64,000 nucleotides of DNA from positions 34,141 through 98,140 of the forward strand of contig JBAKBP010007615.1 of assembly GCA_037953745.1 (NCBI GenBank), given 5' to 3'. A model generated the notes under the pieces. The model was given only the letters and a program-made list of their open reading frames with translations. It was not told the origin of the DNA and did not search any database. Positions 29,775-39,794 of this stretch are shown here, in pieces. The DNA comes from Lithodes maja (taxonomy: Eukaryota > Arthropoda > Malacostraca > Decapoda > Lithodidae). Each line of letters starts with the position of its first letter. Position 1 is the first letter of the stretch. The translations under genes were made by a program, and so were the position numbers.

Positions 29775-30497
29775 GACCTGACTGCCTGCCTGCAAACACC
29801 TGCCTCTCCACTCTTGACCACCTCTACCATGGCCACCAGCACTACCACAACCATTGGTATGGTGAAGTGGTTTAATTTCAAAGCAGGCTATGGTTTTGTC
29901 ACCACTTCCAACAGCGAGGATATCTTCTGCCACCACACAAATATCATCAACAACAACAAGAGCAGCAAGAGAGCCTCGTTGGGGAATGGTGAAGCAGTTG
30001 AGTTCTCCATCTACTCCGGGAGTCAGGGAAGAGAAGCCATCAACATCACAGGCCCTGAAGGAGCCCCTGTCAAGGGCTCCTCATTCTCTCCACATAATAC
30101 TCCACCAAAGGTGCCAACAACAACAACGACTGCAGAAGGGGAAGCTGTACTGCGGGTAAAAATCTACGCCTGTATCCAGTCAGCCATAGCCATCGTTGGT
30201 ACAGATAAACAACAATTCTGCCAGCTGATCCCCTATCTGCTGTCAGTCAACAAGCTGCTGACAATCACCATCCCTGAGGAGGCTCTCTCCACGACCTCAG
30301 CAATCACCAAGAGGTCGTCGACAAGGAAGAAGAAGCCCTCCAAGAGACAACAACACCGAGCAGCTCCAGAACCAACACCGTGGAGGCGAGAGTGCTCCAA
30401 AACAACAACTGCATCTGCCAAGACCTCTCAGTCTAGACAGAAGCCAAAAGGGGCACTCCTCCAGAACATCAGCAGCTTCAGCTTCAACTTCAATTAA
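29769..30497 (+). CDS. Cold-shock-domain (Y-box-like) protein
   Basis: 242 codons, single exon. Residues about 30-100 form a cold-shock domain: GMVKWFN at its start, an RNP1-like KAGYGFV, an RNP2-like DIFCHHTNI, then GEAVEFSIY and the ITGPEGAPVKGS ending typical of metazoan Y-box proteins. The C-terminal part is Thr/Ser-rich with a basic stretch (RSSTRKKKPSKRQQHR). Cold-shock domains bind single-stranded nucleic acid, usually mRNA. The first ATG lies in a MITE terminal repeat; the later ATGs at 29829 (in CTACCATGGCC) and 29862 also precede the domain. It has no introns and is flanked by direct repeats, so it may be a retrocopy or element cargo rather than the parental gene. Confidence 0.7.
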   Translation: MSDLTACLQTPASPLLTTSTMATSTTTTIGMVKWFNFKAGYGFVTTSNSEDIFCHHTNIINNNKSSKRASLGNGEAVEFSIYSGSQGREAINITGPEGAPVKGSSFSPHNTPPKVPTTTTTAEGEAVLRVKIYACIQSAIAIVGTDKQQFCQLIPYLLSVNKLLTITIPEEALSTTSAITKRSSTRKKKPSKRQQHRAAPEPTPWRRECSKTTTASAKTSQSRQKPKGALLQNISSFSFNFN

Positions 30498-30501
30498 GGA
30501 G

Positions 30502-30729
30502 ATGTCAACACCATCATCACCAACACCGGAGTCGACCTGCCACCAAATGGAGACACAGCAACCAGAGATCGAGCAAGATCAACCATTCTTCGACCAGACG
30601 AATTTCAACCCCTCCGCAACGAAAAACATCCGCTGGCAACCAGAACCACCAGCAGCCAAACATCAACGGGTGACCAAGCTAAAAAAATCTAAGCACATCA
30701 ATCTCTACACGTCCCCTGAACATGACTAA
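30502..30729 (+). CDS. Short frame after the cold-shock ORF
   Basis: 75 codons starting four bases after the previous stop, polar and Pro/Gln-rich (QQPEIEQDQPFFDQ, KHQRVTKLKKSKH). It could be the original C-terminal tail of the cold-shock protein after an in-frame stop and a frame change, since composition is alike. No domain. Confidence 0.35.
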   Translation: MSTPSSPTPESTCHQMETQQPEIEQDQPFFDQTNFNPSATKNIRWQPEPPAAKHQRVTKLKKSKHINLYTSPEHD

Positions 30730-30898
30730 GAGCGCCAACAGAATCAGCAACTTCATTAAAACAGCCACATAAACAACAGCAAGGTTGTCAGCCCACCATC
30801 TTTCATCTCTCCAACTCTTCATACTCACCACTTTACCTTCAACTACAACCTCTACTTTCTACACTTGTGGGGACTCTACCTCACATCCAGTTTTCCAG

Positions 30899-31174
30899 TT
30901 TTATATCATTCTCTCCTTACTTGATAATGCTGGTTGTCCAGTGAAACGCGTCGTATATCCTGTATCATCATGTACATTAATGTAACCCTGTACCACCATG
31001 AATTTTGCTAATCTCATTCATCTACTTCCTGCCACCCAGCGAAAACTCATCAGAGACCTGGAAACTTTGAATAATAAAATTTCCAACGCAGAAATTGCCA
31101 TTTCTTTCAACCTCGTATGTATTAAAGAATATATTTATATATATATTGTACGGTCGCGCTAATAAGTCATGTCT
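30899..31174 (+). repeat. Direct repeat R2
   Basis: Second copy of 29507-29774. The 39-codon frame is open here too (ATG at 30998; H to N, L to I and V to D changes), and the hammerhead-like block (30919-30952) is unchanged. It runs into a complete family A MITE, whereas R1 stops after 26 bases of that MITE. Confidence 0.8.
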
Positions 31175-31363
31175 CGGCTGTCATTACGTTTGGCTCGCTC
31201 TGTGCTGTATTAATGTCTGTCAGATGTTGAATAGGGTGGATAAGTGTAGGAAAATATTTGAATTTCTTACTCAAAAAGAAGAAATCATGTGTAAGTATTG
31301 CTGATACCAATTATTGATCAAAACATACTTGGTGCAGAGACATTACATATTAGCGCGACTGTA
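31149..31363. mobile_element. MITE, family A copy 3
   Basis: TACGGTCGCGCTAATAAGTC to ATTAGCGCGACTGTA, with the same interior as copies 1 and 2. Its left 26 bases are shared with the sequence at the start of the cold-shock frame. Confidence 0.8.
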
Positions 31364-31720
31364 CATGAGACATTTCTGAGCTGCATCCATTATATCAGTG
31401 CACGGTAAAAGAAGAAGAGAGAAAGAGAGTTTGACCAGCTCATTTTGTGGTAGCCGGCATAAAGAGCGATGCAATATGTCCCGGTTATGAGAGCGACTTC
31501 ATATTGCCGTAATGAAGGCAGACAGACACATGGGCCACAAACAGTTCTGTCATTCTGCAATACATTACATCATTATAACCCAAATGCCACTTTTATATAG
31601 TTCTAAGCCAAACGAGACAATACATTACACCATCATAACCCAAAAGATATATAGATTTAAAAGGCTGTAACCTTATTAGCGTCAACGAGTGTACCTCCGA
31701 TCAGCTTAAGGGGAGGTTTG
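31364..31720. other. No gene seen
   Basis: Stops in all frames. ACATTACA(C/T)CATCATAACCCAAA occurs twice (31560-31650) as a short local duplication. Confidence 0.4.
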
Positions 31721-31724
31721 GCCC

Positions 31725-32113
31725 CCTAGACACCCATCAAGCTTAAAATTACACCTCCTAGACCACCTTTTAAGATAAATTTGTACATTTTTCGGTAGAA
31801 AAACGTCCCGGCCAAAGGCCGGTTCCACTTAAATCACAGGCTCGCTATTGCTCACCAGGAAAAAATCGACACCTAAATGGCACGAAAGGTCTTAAAATTG
31901 ACATCAATGGGGTGAAAGTTCTTAGGGGTGGCGGATACTGGCAACTTTTGGGCGCGACTCAGTACTGGCTGCTTCTTATTGGAATTCACTAACCGGGAAG
32001 ACATCGATACCTGGATGGAGATAAGCTTCTTAAACCAGTAGGCTGAATGGGGCCGAAGGGATACAAGCCAGAGAAAGAGAGAAAAGGAGAGACAAAATAG
32101 CAGGTCACCCCCT
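31725..32113. mobile_element. Foldback element, right-type arm with central hairpin
   Basis: Contains TTTTCGGTAGAAAAACGTCC and the hairpin CCGGCC-AAA-GGCCGG (31808-31822), then CTCGCTATTGCTCACCAGGA and AATCGACACCT..., ending at AGCAGGTCACCCCC. It matches the right half of 32327-32706. Confidence 0.6.
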
Positions 32114-32326
32114 TTAACCCCTTCACCACCATGACGTAGTGTTCATCCTAGTCTGGTTACAATTAGACGATTCGCTTTAGTTTATAATCTACCTCTACGA
32201 TTCAAATGGGTAAATACGAGCTCCATGAACCCTCTTAGCACCATGGGTCCTTCTTAAACTGCATAAACCCATACCATTTTTGCCGGCATCAAAGGTAATA
32301 GGGCGTAATGGGCCTGAAGGGGTTAA
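32114..32326. mobile_element. 213-bp TTAA-flanked MITE (piggyBac-like)
   Basis: TTAACCCCTTCA at the left and TGAAGGGGTTAA at the right are exact inverted repeats, with TTAA at both outer ends as expected of a piggyBac-type target duplication. It sits between GTCACCCCC of one foldback arm and GGGGGGTGACC of the next. Confidence 0.7.
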
Positions 32327-32706
32327 GGGGGGTGACCTGTTTTTTGTTCTGTCCTTTTCTATCTTTCTCTGGCTTGTATCCATTTGGCCCCATTCAGCCT
32401 ACTGTTTAAGACGTTTATCCCCATCCAGGTGTCAATTTTTTTACTGGTGAGCGGTAGCGAGCCAGCATATTTTTATATTTTTGTTTGACAGCAGGCTAAA
32501 TTTGTACATTTTTCGATAGAAAAGTGTCTCCGGCGAAGCCGGATTTCTTCATATATGCTGGCTCGCTATCGCTCGCCAGGAAGAAATCGACACCTAGATG
32601 GGGATAAACATCTTCAAATAGTTGGCTGAATGGGGCCGAATGGATACAAGCAGAGAAAGAGAGAAAAAGACAGAAATAAAAAAATAGCAGGTCACCCCCT
32701 TAAAAG
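32327..32706. mobile_element. 380-bp foldback element, both arms present
   Basis: The left arm (GGTGACCTG, TATCCATTTGGCCCCATTCA, GTTTATCCCCATCCAGGTGT, GGTGAGCGGTAGCGAGCC) is mirrored in reverse by the right arm ending GCAGGTCACCCCC. Arms are about 150 bp. Between them stands TTTTTCGATAGAAAAGTGTC and the hairpin TCCGGC-GAA-GCCGGA (32529-32543). Confidence 0.75.
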
Positions 32707-32854
32707 AACGATGTTAAAAAAAAAATACGATATCAACCACCTTGCTATGATACTGGAAAGTGTAACTGAACACTGACACCACAAACTGATCAACAGAGAC
32801 GCCTATCTATCTATCATTCTATCTATTTGCTCCGGCCCATTCGCTATTTATTTA

Positions 32855-32860
32855 TATATT

Positions 32861-32895
<35 letters not shown>

Positions 32896-32900
32896 TATTT
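32855..32900. repeat. (ATT)n/(AT)n and T-rich run
   Basis: Simple repeats at the tail side of an inverted LINE 3' fragment (CTGGGGGTGGCCGACTCGAG at 32907-32930). Confidence 0.7.
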
Positions 32901-32904
32901 TTTT

Positions 32905-32945
32905 TTACTGGGGGTGGCCGACTCGAGACAGAGACTGGATAGGAA
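32905..32945 (-). mobile_element. LINE 3' tail fragment, inverted
   Basis: GGGGGTGGCCGACTCGAGAC with AGAGACTGGATAG is the reverse complement of the tail motif at 628 and 60325. Confidence 0.45.
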
Positions 32946-33037
32946 AAAAAAACAACGAACACACAAAAACAAAAGCACAAATTCACACACCCACCCACAC
33001 ACACACACCCCCCCACACACACACTCACACACACATA

Positions 33038-33260
33038 GCCCGTAGCCTAGTAGGTAGAGCTCTCGTCTCACACACGAGGGGTCGGGGGTTCAATCCCCGG
33101 CCGGGCGGAGACAAATTGGGCTTGTCTCCTTTCATGTGTTAGCCTCAGTTCACCTAGCTGTAAATAGGTACCTGGAATAAGTGGACGACGTTGTGACGTC
33201 CCATCTGGGGTTGGCAAAAATGGTACAAGGCGAGATGGGTATCATATGGTTCACCTAAGC
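33038..33260 (+). mobile_element. tRNA-Val-derived SINE
   Basis: The head starts GCCCGTAGCCTAGTAGGTAG with a perfect A-box (TAGCCTAGTAGG), has an anticodon stem-loop CTCGT-CTCACAC-ACGAG (anticodon CAC, valine-like) and a B-box GGTTCAATCC. It continues into a body with CTAGCTGTAAATAGGTACCT, a motif I associate with arthropod and decapod SINEs. The acceptor stem mispairs at two positions and no CCA-end context or terminator follows, so it is a SINE rather than a tRNA gene. Confidence 0.7.
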
Positions 33261-33539
33261 TGATGGCTACCTAAGCCTTTGGGCGAGACGGTACCGTCTA
33301 TAGTGAGAATGGTACCATACAGATCCACCCTAAGCCTTCGTTTCCGATGTCGCCAATTGGCTAAAAATACAGACTACACACACATCCACAGCCATTCCAA
33401 CGATACATATAACACCTACACATATAGGAGGCGGGAAATAACGAGCATGCTCACTCCCGCAATACAACTAGAGTAAGAGTAAGAGAGTAAGTACACACAT
33501 CAAAACGTAATGTGAATGATGGCAGCCGTACCTACCGAG

Positions 33540-33900
33540 TAAAGGGTTGTGTTCCATGGTCATGAAGGGGGGATGGACCGTTTTTCTGAGCCCCCCCCCC
33601 CCCTTCTCCTTCATGTTTAGTCCCATTAGTTTTCAGATTTTAAGAAGTTCGACCCATTAGTTTGGCTATTTTAAGACTTTTCATCCTATTTCTTTATCAA
33701 TATTAAGACAGTGTGGGCCATTTAGGTGTCGAATTTTTCCTGGCGAGCGATAGCGAGCCTGTAATTGTATGTATAAATTAATCTCGAAGTGGGGTCTAGG
33801 GGATGTGTTTTTTTTTAAGTTTGATGGAGGTCTGGGGAGGAAACTAGACCATAACAAAAATATAAATAAATGAGCAAATAAATAGCCCAGCCCCCCCCCC
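33540..33900 (+). mobile_element. Foldback-family arm with C-rich runs
   Basis: CCCATTAGTTTTCAGATTTT, AAGAAGTTCGACCCATTAGT, TATTAAGACAGTGTGGGCCA and GTCGAATTTTTCCTGGCGAG, GCGATAGCGAGCC. Poly(C) runs (33588-33604, 33891-33904) flank it. The arm itself contains degenerate short repeats of the type CCCATTAGTTT...TTTTAAGAC. Confidence 0.6.
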
Positions 33901-34289
33901 CCCCTTAATAGCAGCACAAAATAGCTCAAAAAATCGTAGGATTCATATATGCTAAAGTAAACTATAAGGACTTGTGTAAACTGACCCTGCGCATCTCGAA
34001 ATTAAATTATATTGTTTATTTTATCCTCCCCACAAATGCAAGTAATCTCTCGGGTCGAATTATGAAGGGGGAATATTAAATTATGTTTGTTCAACCCGAG
34101 ATTTGTGGGGTTAGTCGTGTGTATTTGTTGATGTACACTCTCTCTCTCTCTCTGTCTCTCCATGTCTCTGTCTCTGTCTCTCTTTCTATATATATCATAT
34201 ACTGTATAGTATGTCTATGTACAATCTCATAAGTATTTTCTTGATCTTATAGTTTTGTATTTGTGATAATGTTGTGGTGTTCTTGTTTC

Positions 34290-34345
34290 CAGGATGGGAG
34301 GCGCACACTTTGCGTCACTGGGTGGTGCTGGATAAGAGGTCCAGA
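34290..34345 (+). repeat. Partial duplicate of the dipeptidase-exon start
   Basis: TTCTTGTTTCCAGGATGGGA, then GGCGCACACTTTGCGTCACT and GGGTGGTGCTG repeats the acceptor and first 40 or so bases of the exon at 34402, then diverges to a stop-rich sequence. Confidence 0.8.
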
Positions 34346-34401
34346 AAGTTCCTGAATGGGTCCCAGAGCCAAAGGGTTAATATTGTTGTTCTTGTTTTCA
34401 G

Positions 34402-34579
34402 GGTGGGAGGCGTACACTTGGCGTCACTGGGTGGTGCTGGCGGCCCTGGTGTTGCTGAGCGGGGGGCTGGTGCTGGCCGTAGCCCTCCCCCTAGCTTCAA
34501 GGGGGAGCGACGTGCCCCCCGCCCACGATGCCCTCTCACGCGTCCACCGCATCCTTAGCACCGTCCCGCTCATCGATGG
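34402..34579 (+). CDS. 5' exon of a membrane-dipeptidase-like protein
   Basis: Acceptor TTGTTTTCAG at 34401 and donor GTAAGT after 34579; phase 1 in, phase 2 out. It encodes WRHWVVLAALVLLSGG and a further hydrophobic stretch (one membrane helix of about 24 residues), then HDALSRVHRILSTVPLIDG. VPLIDG, cut just where HND should follow, is the start of the renal-dipeptidase zinc-peptidase fold, where the following His and Asp bind zinc. An N-terminal anchor before it would make a type II membrane enzyme. An ATG at 34356 is in frame through the acceptor (MGPRAKGL...), so this could instead be a first exon. No downstream exon is recognisable to the window end. Confidence 0.55.
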
Positions 34580-34599
34580 GTAAGTTATCAGCGTCAGTT

Positions 34600-34745
34600 T
34601 CTTAAGGGGCCCACCTTGTTTTTTGTTCTCTCTCTCCCCCTTTCTCTCTCTGGGTTATATCCATTTAGCCCCATTCAGCCTACTGTTTTAAGACATTTAT
34701 CCCCATCCAGGTGTCGATTTTTCCTGGCGAGCGGTAGCAAAACAA
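34600..34745 (+). mobile_element. Foldback-family left arm, solo
   Basis: GGGTTATATCCATTTAGCCC, CATTCAGCCTACTGTTTTAA, TTTATCCCCATCCAGGTGTC and CCTGGCGAGCGGTAGC match the left arm of 32327-32706. The other arm is missing. Confidence 0.6.
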
Positions 34746-35600
34746 AACACTAACTAAGAGTGTGTTTTTTTTTTTATATCAAGACATCAAGCACCAGTGT
34801 TTTGATGTCACTAACTAAGACGGCGGGAGCCCAACCCCGAGAGGAGTTGAAATAGGGGAGCTATCCACCCGCCAAAGGCGGTTTTCTAGGGACTATCCTA
34901 GCTGATGCTGAGAGGATTGGGTTCTAGTCATGTGGTGATGGGCTGGTCTATCAGAGTGAGAGCTGAGCGTTCTCTGCCCTACCCATAGCTTACTCTGACT
35001 GTTCCTTTTACTTTTATATTTTCTAGATATCAAGTGACGGCGTCTCTTCCGTGGATTGACCTCCCTACTGACAACCTAGAGGTTGGCCGATTGGGAGCCA
35101 AAGAGTCACATATTTCCTTTACCCCTCAACTTTTCCTTCATAATTGCTGAGGGGCACAGGGCCCTGGGTGAGGCTCTGGTTTCCCGGGACTTTCCGCACC
35201 CTCCTCAGCTGCTCACCTTGGAGTGGCTTCGGTCACCTGGGCTTTATTAGTGGTAAGCAGGGCGGGTTCTGTGGGGGCGCTCGGTTACAGCCTTGGCCTT
35301 GCTCAGGACCTTGGGGCTGCTCGGTCAGACAGCCTGGGGAACAGCAACAACACCAACATTAACTACGCCAAACTTTTCAACTTCAGTTTCATTACAGACT
35401 TCTTCAGTGTCAGAAACTACTAATGGTGTTATCAAATTGCGCAATCAAGTAATTCACAGAACTACTACGAAGAACATTAGGTGCCTGATCCATTAACACC
35501 ATTATTGGTGCTTCAAGTAAATATTCCTCATTAAATATTGTCTGAACTGGCCAATTTTGAAAAGGCAACCCAGCTAAAGTTGAAATAAAGTGTATCGATC
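34746..35600. other. No gene seen; unclassified sequence
   Basis: Several frames of 65-75 codons but no domain. A hairpin CCGCC-AAA-GGCGG stands at 34869-34881. TTTTCTAG at 35018-35025 is acceptor-like, but the frame behind it (SLPWIDLPTDNLEVGRLGAK) lacks the zinc ligands expected of a dipeptidase continuation. Confidence 0.4.
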
Positions 35601-35602
35601 AC

Positions 35603-35606
<4 letters not shown>

Positions 35607-35650
<44 letters not shown>
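35607..35650. repeat. (TA)n microsatellite
   Basis: About 43 bp of TA repeats. Confidence 0.9.
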
Positions 35651-35652
<2 letters not shown>

Positions 35653-36011
35653 GGGATCTGCCGCCCATTGGAATTTGACTGTGAACATACACTCAAATTG
35701 CCTATGCCCCAATTGATTGATAAACACTGCATATTCGAAATTACAAACCTTAAAGAAAAACATAGCAACAGAGCCAAAATAACCACTGTAAAAACAAGGA
35801 TCCCAGACTTTTCCCATTCACTTCTGCCAAGCACGAGCCACTACCCGAGTCATCCCAACATAAGCATCACGGGGCTCCGGCACTCTCACGTCTCCACAAA
35901 CACGGCGCGGAGACAAAACACGACGAGAAAAATATAACCGGAAAAATATGCCTTCCTCCCCCCGCGGCGCCGGCCCACACAGCTAATGTAAAGATCGGGG
36001 TGCGTGTTCCC

Positions 36012-36515
36012 CAAGTTTGGATGGGTTTATGCCCTCGCTGTACTTTTCTTGCACCAGGATGAGCAAGGTTTCTAGCCTACAGTAACTTAACCAAATGTAT
36101 AGCTTAGTTGAGGAGAAGTTATGTTTAGGTGAGTTTATTTCCTCGCTGAAAATTAAGCTTAACTTAACCAAATGATTAGCTTAGGTGATAAGAGGTCATA
36201 TTTTGGTGAGTTTATGTCCTCGCTGTACTTTTCTTTCACCAGGATGAGCAAGGATTCTAGTCTAACTTAACCAAATTATTAGCTTAGGTGAGGAGAGGTT
36301 ATGATAGGAAGATTTTATGCCCACGCCTGACTTTTCTTTCCCCAGGATGAGCATGGTTCCTCTAGTCTAACTTAACCAAATGTATAGCTTAGGTGAGGAG
36401 AAGTTATGTTTGGATGAGTTTATGTCCTCGCAATTTTCTTTCACCAGGATGAGCAAGGTTTCTCTAGCCTAACTTGACCTAACCAAATCATCAACTTAAG
36501 TAGGGAGAGATTATG
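36012..36515. repeat. Four tandem units of about 125 bp
   Basis: Units share TTTATGCCCTCGCTGTACTT, TTCACCAGGATGAGCAAGG, TTCTAG(C/T)CTAACTTAACCA and AGCTTAGGTGAGGAGAAGTT. Divergence between units is moderate, so the array is not recent. Confidence 0.85.
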
Positions 36516-36537
36516 TTTGTTTTTGTTTTGTTTTTGT

Positions 36538-37530
36538 TTTTCTATGTGAATGAGGGAGACAAAAGGCAGAACAGCCTGTAGCGAGTGTCTCCTCCTGAGT
36601 TGAAAGAGTGACAGGGCCAAAATCAAGGGACGTTCGAGTCACAATGCCTGGAAACACGGAGTTTGAAGCAATTTAAGTAAAAGGAAGAGGGAAAGACTGA
36701 TTCTGGGAGATAGTTCGAGAGCTCAGCTATTGAATAGAAAAAAAATTGAGAATAGCGTTTCACTCTTGGGTTGGAGAATTGCACTGAGTAGGGGTGGGAT
36801 TGTGTTACAAGACGGGTTCTACGTGCTCTACGAAGAGGGGGTGGTATGCACTGAGAGAGCTCTGAGGAACACTGATTATTGTAATAGCGGTAGAATTGTG
36901 AGAGAGATGCAACATTGCACTAGAGAGAGAGAGACTGCAAAGAATTGGGGAGTGGACGTGAGTTAATGAGAAGAACGGCTTTCTTTTCTACTTTGTCTAG
37001 AAGTGCTGTGTGAGAGGATCCACCCCACACGTGTGAACAATATTCAATAGAGTCAATACATGGTCACACCGTGCCCCTGTACAGAGCAAGAAACTGCATA
37101 GGGGTAAAGAACCCCCGGAGGCGGTTGAGCACACAAAGCTTCTGGGAAGCTGTTTTAGCAAGAGTGGTAATATGATCATTCCAAGAGAGATCAGAAGAAA
37201 AAGAGACACCCAGAATATTAAGATAAGATGAAGGTTTAATTTGTATATTGTTGAAGAATAAGTCTTACTTTTCTGAAAGGGGGCGACGAGTAGACAGGTG
37301 GAGAAATTGAGGGTTGGAAGCATTGAAAGTCACAAGGTTTTCTCTGCCCTAATTATAGATAATAGAGAGATCAGAAGATAGGTGCTTTATGGCCTCCTTA
37401 CGTGAATTTTGGCGTTCCTGCGATGAGTGATTTCGAGGAAGGCTAGTTGAATAGTGTAATGTAGAGTCGTCAGGATATGAGTGAATGGGGCTGGAGGTGC
37501 AATTGAGCTGTCGTTAATGAATAATAGGAA
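36538..37530 (-). mobile_element. Jockey-like LINE remnant, inverted
   Basis: The left end (TATGTGAATGAGGGAGACAA, AAGGCAG) is the reverse complement of the 3' end of the element at 2388-4308, and similarity continues through the LLCTGARCDHVL / KLGVLNRLRGF-type region and upstream reverse transcriptase C-terminus. Frames are broken several times. Only the 3' third or so of the element is present. Confidence 0.7.
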
Positions 37531-37738
37531 GATCATTGAAATTAACCCTCTATCTTCCATATACCCTTCCTAATATGTCTAAAATCGTCTAATGATAGCC
37601 AGGGCATATAAATTAAATGCGTCTTCGTATCCTGAAAAGGTTAACAGGAAAGTAGTGCGATTGTTTAAGCCTCTTCAAGCTTCGGGAGGATGTCATCGGG
37701 AGAGAGATGGTCTGGCAGGTCTGAGATGTTTGAGATAT

Positions 37739-39580
37739 TGTGACGCATGTCGAGTATGAGCATGCTGTACAGAACGCCCAGTCAGGCCCCACTCTCGCTA
37801 GGATCGTCAGGGCAGGAACTTTGGCTGTAGTCTGTGTAGAGTTTCCTAACTTAGTTTATGTGAGCCGTTGTACTATAAGTATTATAAATATGTATTTTGT
37901 TTTCATCTGAGTCAACGAGTTCTATTTTATATCATTAGTTATAAGTATTGTGTGTGGGACTTATATGTAATGATGAGGAGAAGAGAGAGAGTTATGTAAC
38001 GACGGCCCGTGAGCGCGCCACGAGGTAGGTAGGCCTCCCTCCCTCCTCCCTCCTCCCTCTCAGCGCGTGGGAAATCCTTTGTCGATCCCAGATTGAGAGA
38101 GAATATTACGTAACGATTGCTAGTGGGCGGTCCTTAGTAGTTGGCGATATGCTCACTAGAGGGCCGAGTATAAAAAGGAGAGGTCCTCGCCACAATTCTT
38201 TAGAACTCATCAGGCAGAGCGACTTCTCATATCCCTTGCAACTATCCATATTCTTCCGACTGATGTGAACTTTCTCTACTCTCTGAACAGCCTATCTTCT
38301 TCTCTTCTCGTCCCTTTTTAACCAATGACCCCTTTGGTGCAGATTTAGTCAGCCAAAGTATTATCGCTTGAGTTCTCACGAGATAAGTGCCTGTTAGATA
38401 GCCTATTTTTGGAAGGGTTAACTAGAATAGGATTGATTGATGTTTGTTGCACTCGTATATGCATTTCCCTGTGTGCGATTATTCATGTTCCTGTTTTCTG
38501 CTGGTTTAGGCAATGCTAGACTGGGATAGGGTTTCTGAGTTGTGATTTCCTATGAGTACTAGGTTGCGGTTGAACCAGTACAATTGCAACGGAGACGTGG
38601 AACGCCTAGGTGGTCTTTCTGACTGTGTACCGTGGGAGTTTAGCACTGTGTTGCGAGTGAGGGCTTTTGCCTCTGCCACCCAACACTGTGCTATCTCATT
38701 TGCTTGACTTTGAGAGGATCGCCAGGAGAGAACCAGATACTAGTGATCTGGATCTCTCAAGAGAGCATCCCGTCAATTAACGTAATTTGGCCGCACAGTC
38801 TTAAGGACCTCGCTAGGCTACGAGCCGCTTGCTCAGCCATTGTCTCTTAACCTTATGTATCCCAGCTAGACTTTGCTCGACCAGCAGATACAGCATAGTA
38901 TTGAAGCTTCTCCTTATGTATATTATTGTTTATGCACTATTGATTTCATGTGTGGCACGCTTAGCTACTTCAGAGATTAGTGGCCCACGAGCACAATCTT
39001 AGTAGGCTATTGCCAGTGCATTGTCGGAGTACTTCTTCTTAATGTTTGCCATATCCTATTGCTTATTCTTATAATTCTTCTTATGTCAACTTAAAGCCTT
39101 TAATTGCCAGTGTGTTACTTATTGAATTGCTGTTCAAAATCCGATACTTACTTCTTACGAGTATTCGAGAAGCATCTAACTTATCAGAAGATTCCTTGCT
39201 TGATGCTCGAGGACTATTGTTTAACGTAACGTAATAGTGCCGATCCGAAGTAGAGGGTGGAGGACTTCTTAAGTTCTTAGTTCAAGGGTGGATTACTTCG
39301 GCTTCGGCCAACACTATTCTTTAGTGTTGTAGTACTTTCTTCTTTGTTTGATTGTTGACCAGACTAGATAACTCCCGTCTTGTTATTAGTCTGTTGTGTG
39401 AAACGCTAGTACCGAGTTCTTGTATACCCCGTTATAGCAGATAGAACTCTGGAGGGTAGTGGCGTTTTTTGTTCGGCTGGCAGTACTCTGGGGTTGGGAT
39501 CGTGTGTTTCCGTTGTGGCAGCGAGCCATACTCGAGTCCTGTGTAAGAGCCCTAGTGTACCCGAGTGCCCGGTCGTAACA
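37739..39580 (+). repeat. Outer element 5' LTR
   Basis: 1842 bp, TGTGACGCATG to GGTCGTAACA. TATAAAAA at 38169-38176 (GAGTATAAAAAGGAGAGG) is a likely promoter. Nearly identical to 52296-54137 by eye. Small open frames inside are by-products shared by all four LTRs. Confidence 0.9.
38169..38176 (+). promoter_or_regulatory. TATA box in the LTR
   Basis: TATAAAAA in a GC-flanked context, conserved in all four LTRs (also 52726-52733 on plus; 42632 and 48988 areas on minus). It is followed 20-60 bp later by a CT-rich stretch ending TCTTTAGAACTCATC, a plausible start-site region. Confidence 0.6.
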
Positions 39581-39600
39581 AATGGCGACCTTGCTTAGGA
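39581..39600 (+). promoter_or_regulatory. Primer-binding-site-like sequence, outer element
   Basis: AATGGCGACCTTGCTTAGGA follows the LTR end directly. TGGCGAC is a common start of Ty3/gypsy primer sites. The inner element has the same sequence on the minus strand at 47564-47583. Confidence 0.55.
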
Positions 39601-39794
39601 TTTTGTGAACAGTATAATTTTTTGCAGAGTTGTACAACATTTGTTTGTTCGTACTTTAGCGTGCATATTGAAGAATATTTTTTTTTTGTAAGGCAATTAG
39701 GAGAGCATTTAAGAGACTCCAGTTAATTTAGTAATTAGTGCTTACATAAGGGAGTTTAACACTTTTGTCTCGAGAATTTTTTGTGAACTTCAGT

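Noticed and set aside
33038..33110. Functional tRNA-Val gene
   Set aside because: Good A-box and anticodon arm, but mispaired acceptor stem, imperfect B-box, no oligo-T terminator and a SINE body directly attached.
35018..35140. Next exon of the dipeptidase-like gene
   Set aside because: An acceptor-like TTTTCTAG and a matching phase exist, but the frame (SLPWIDLPTDNLEVGRLG) lacks the His-x-Asp zinc ligands and other family motifs.
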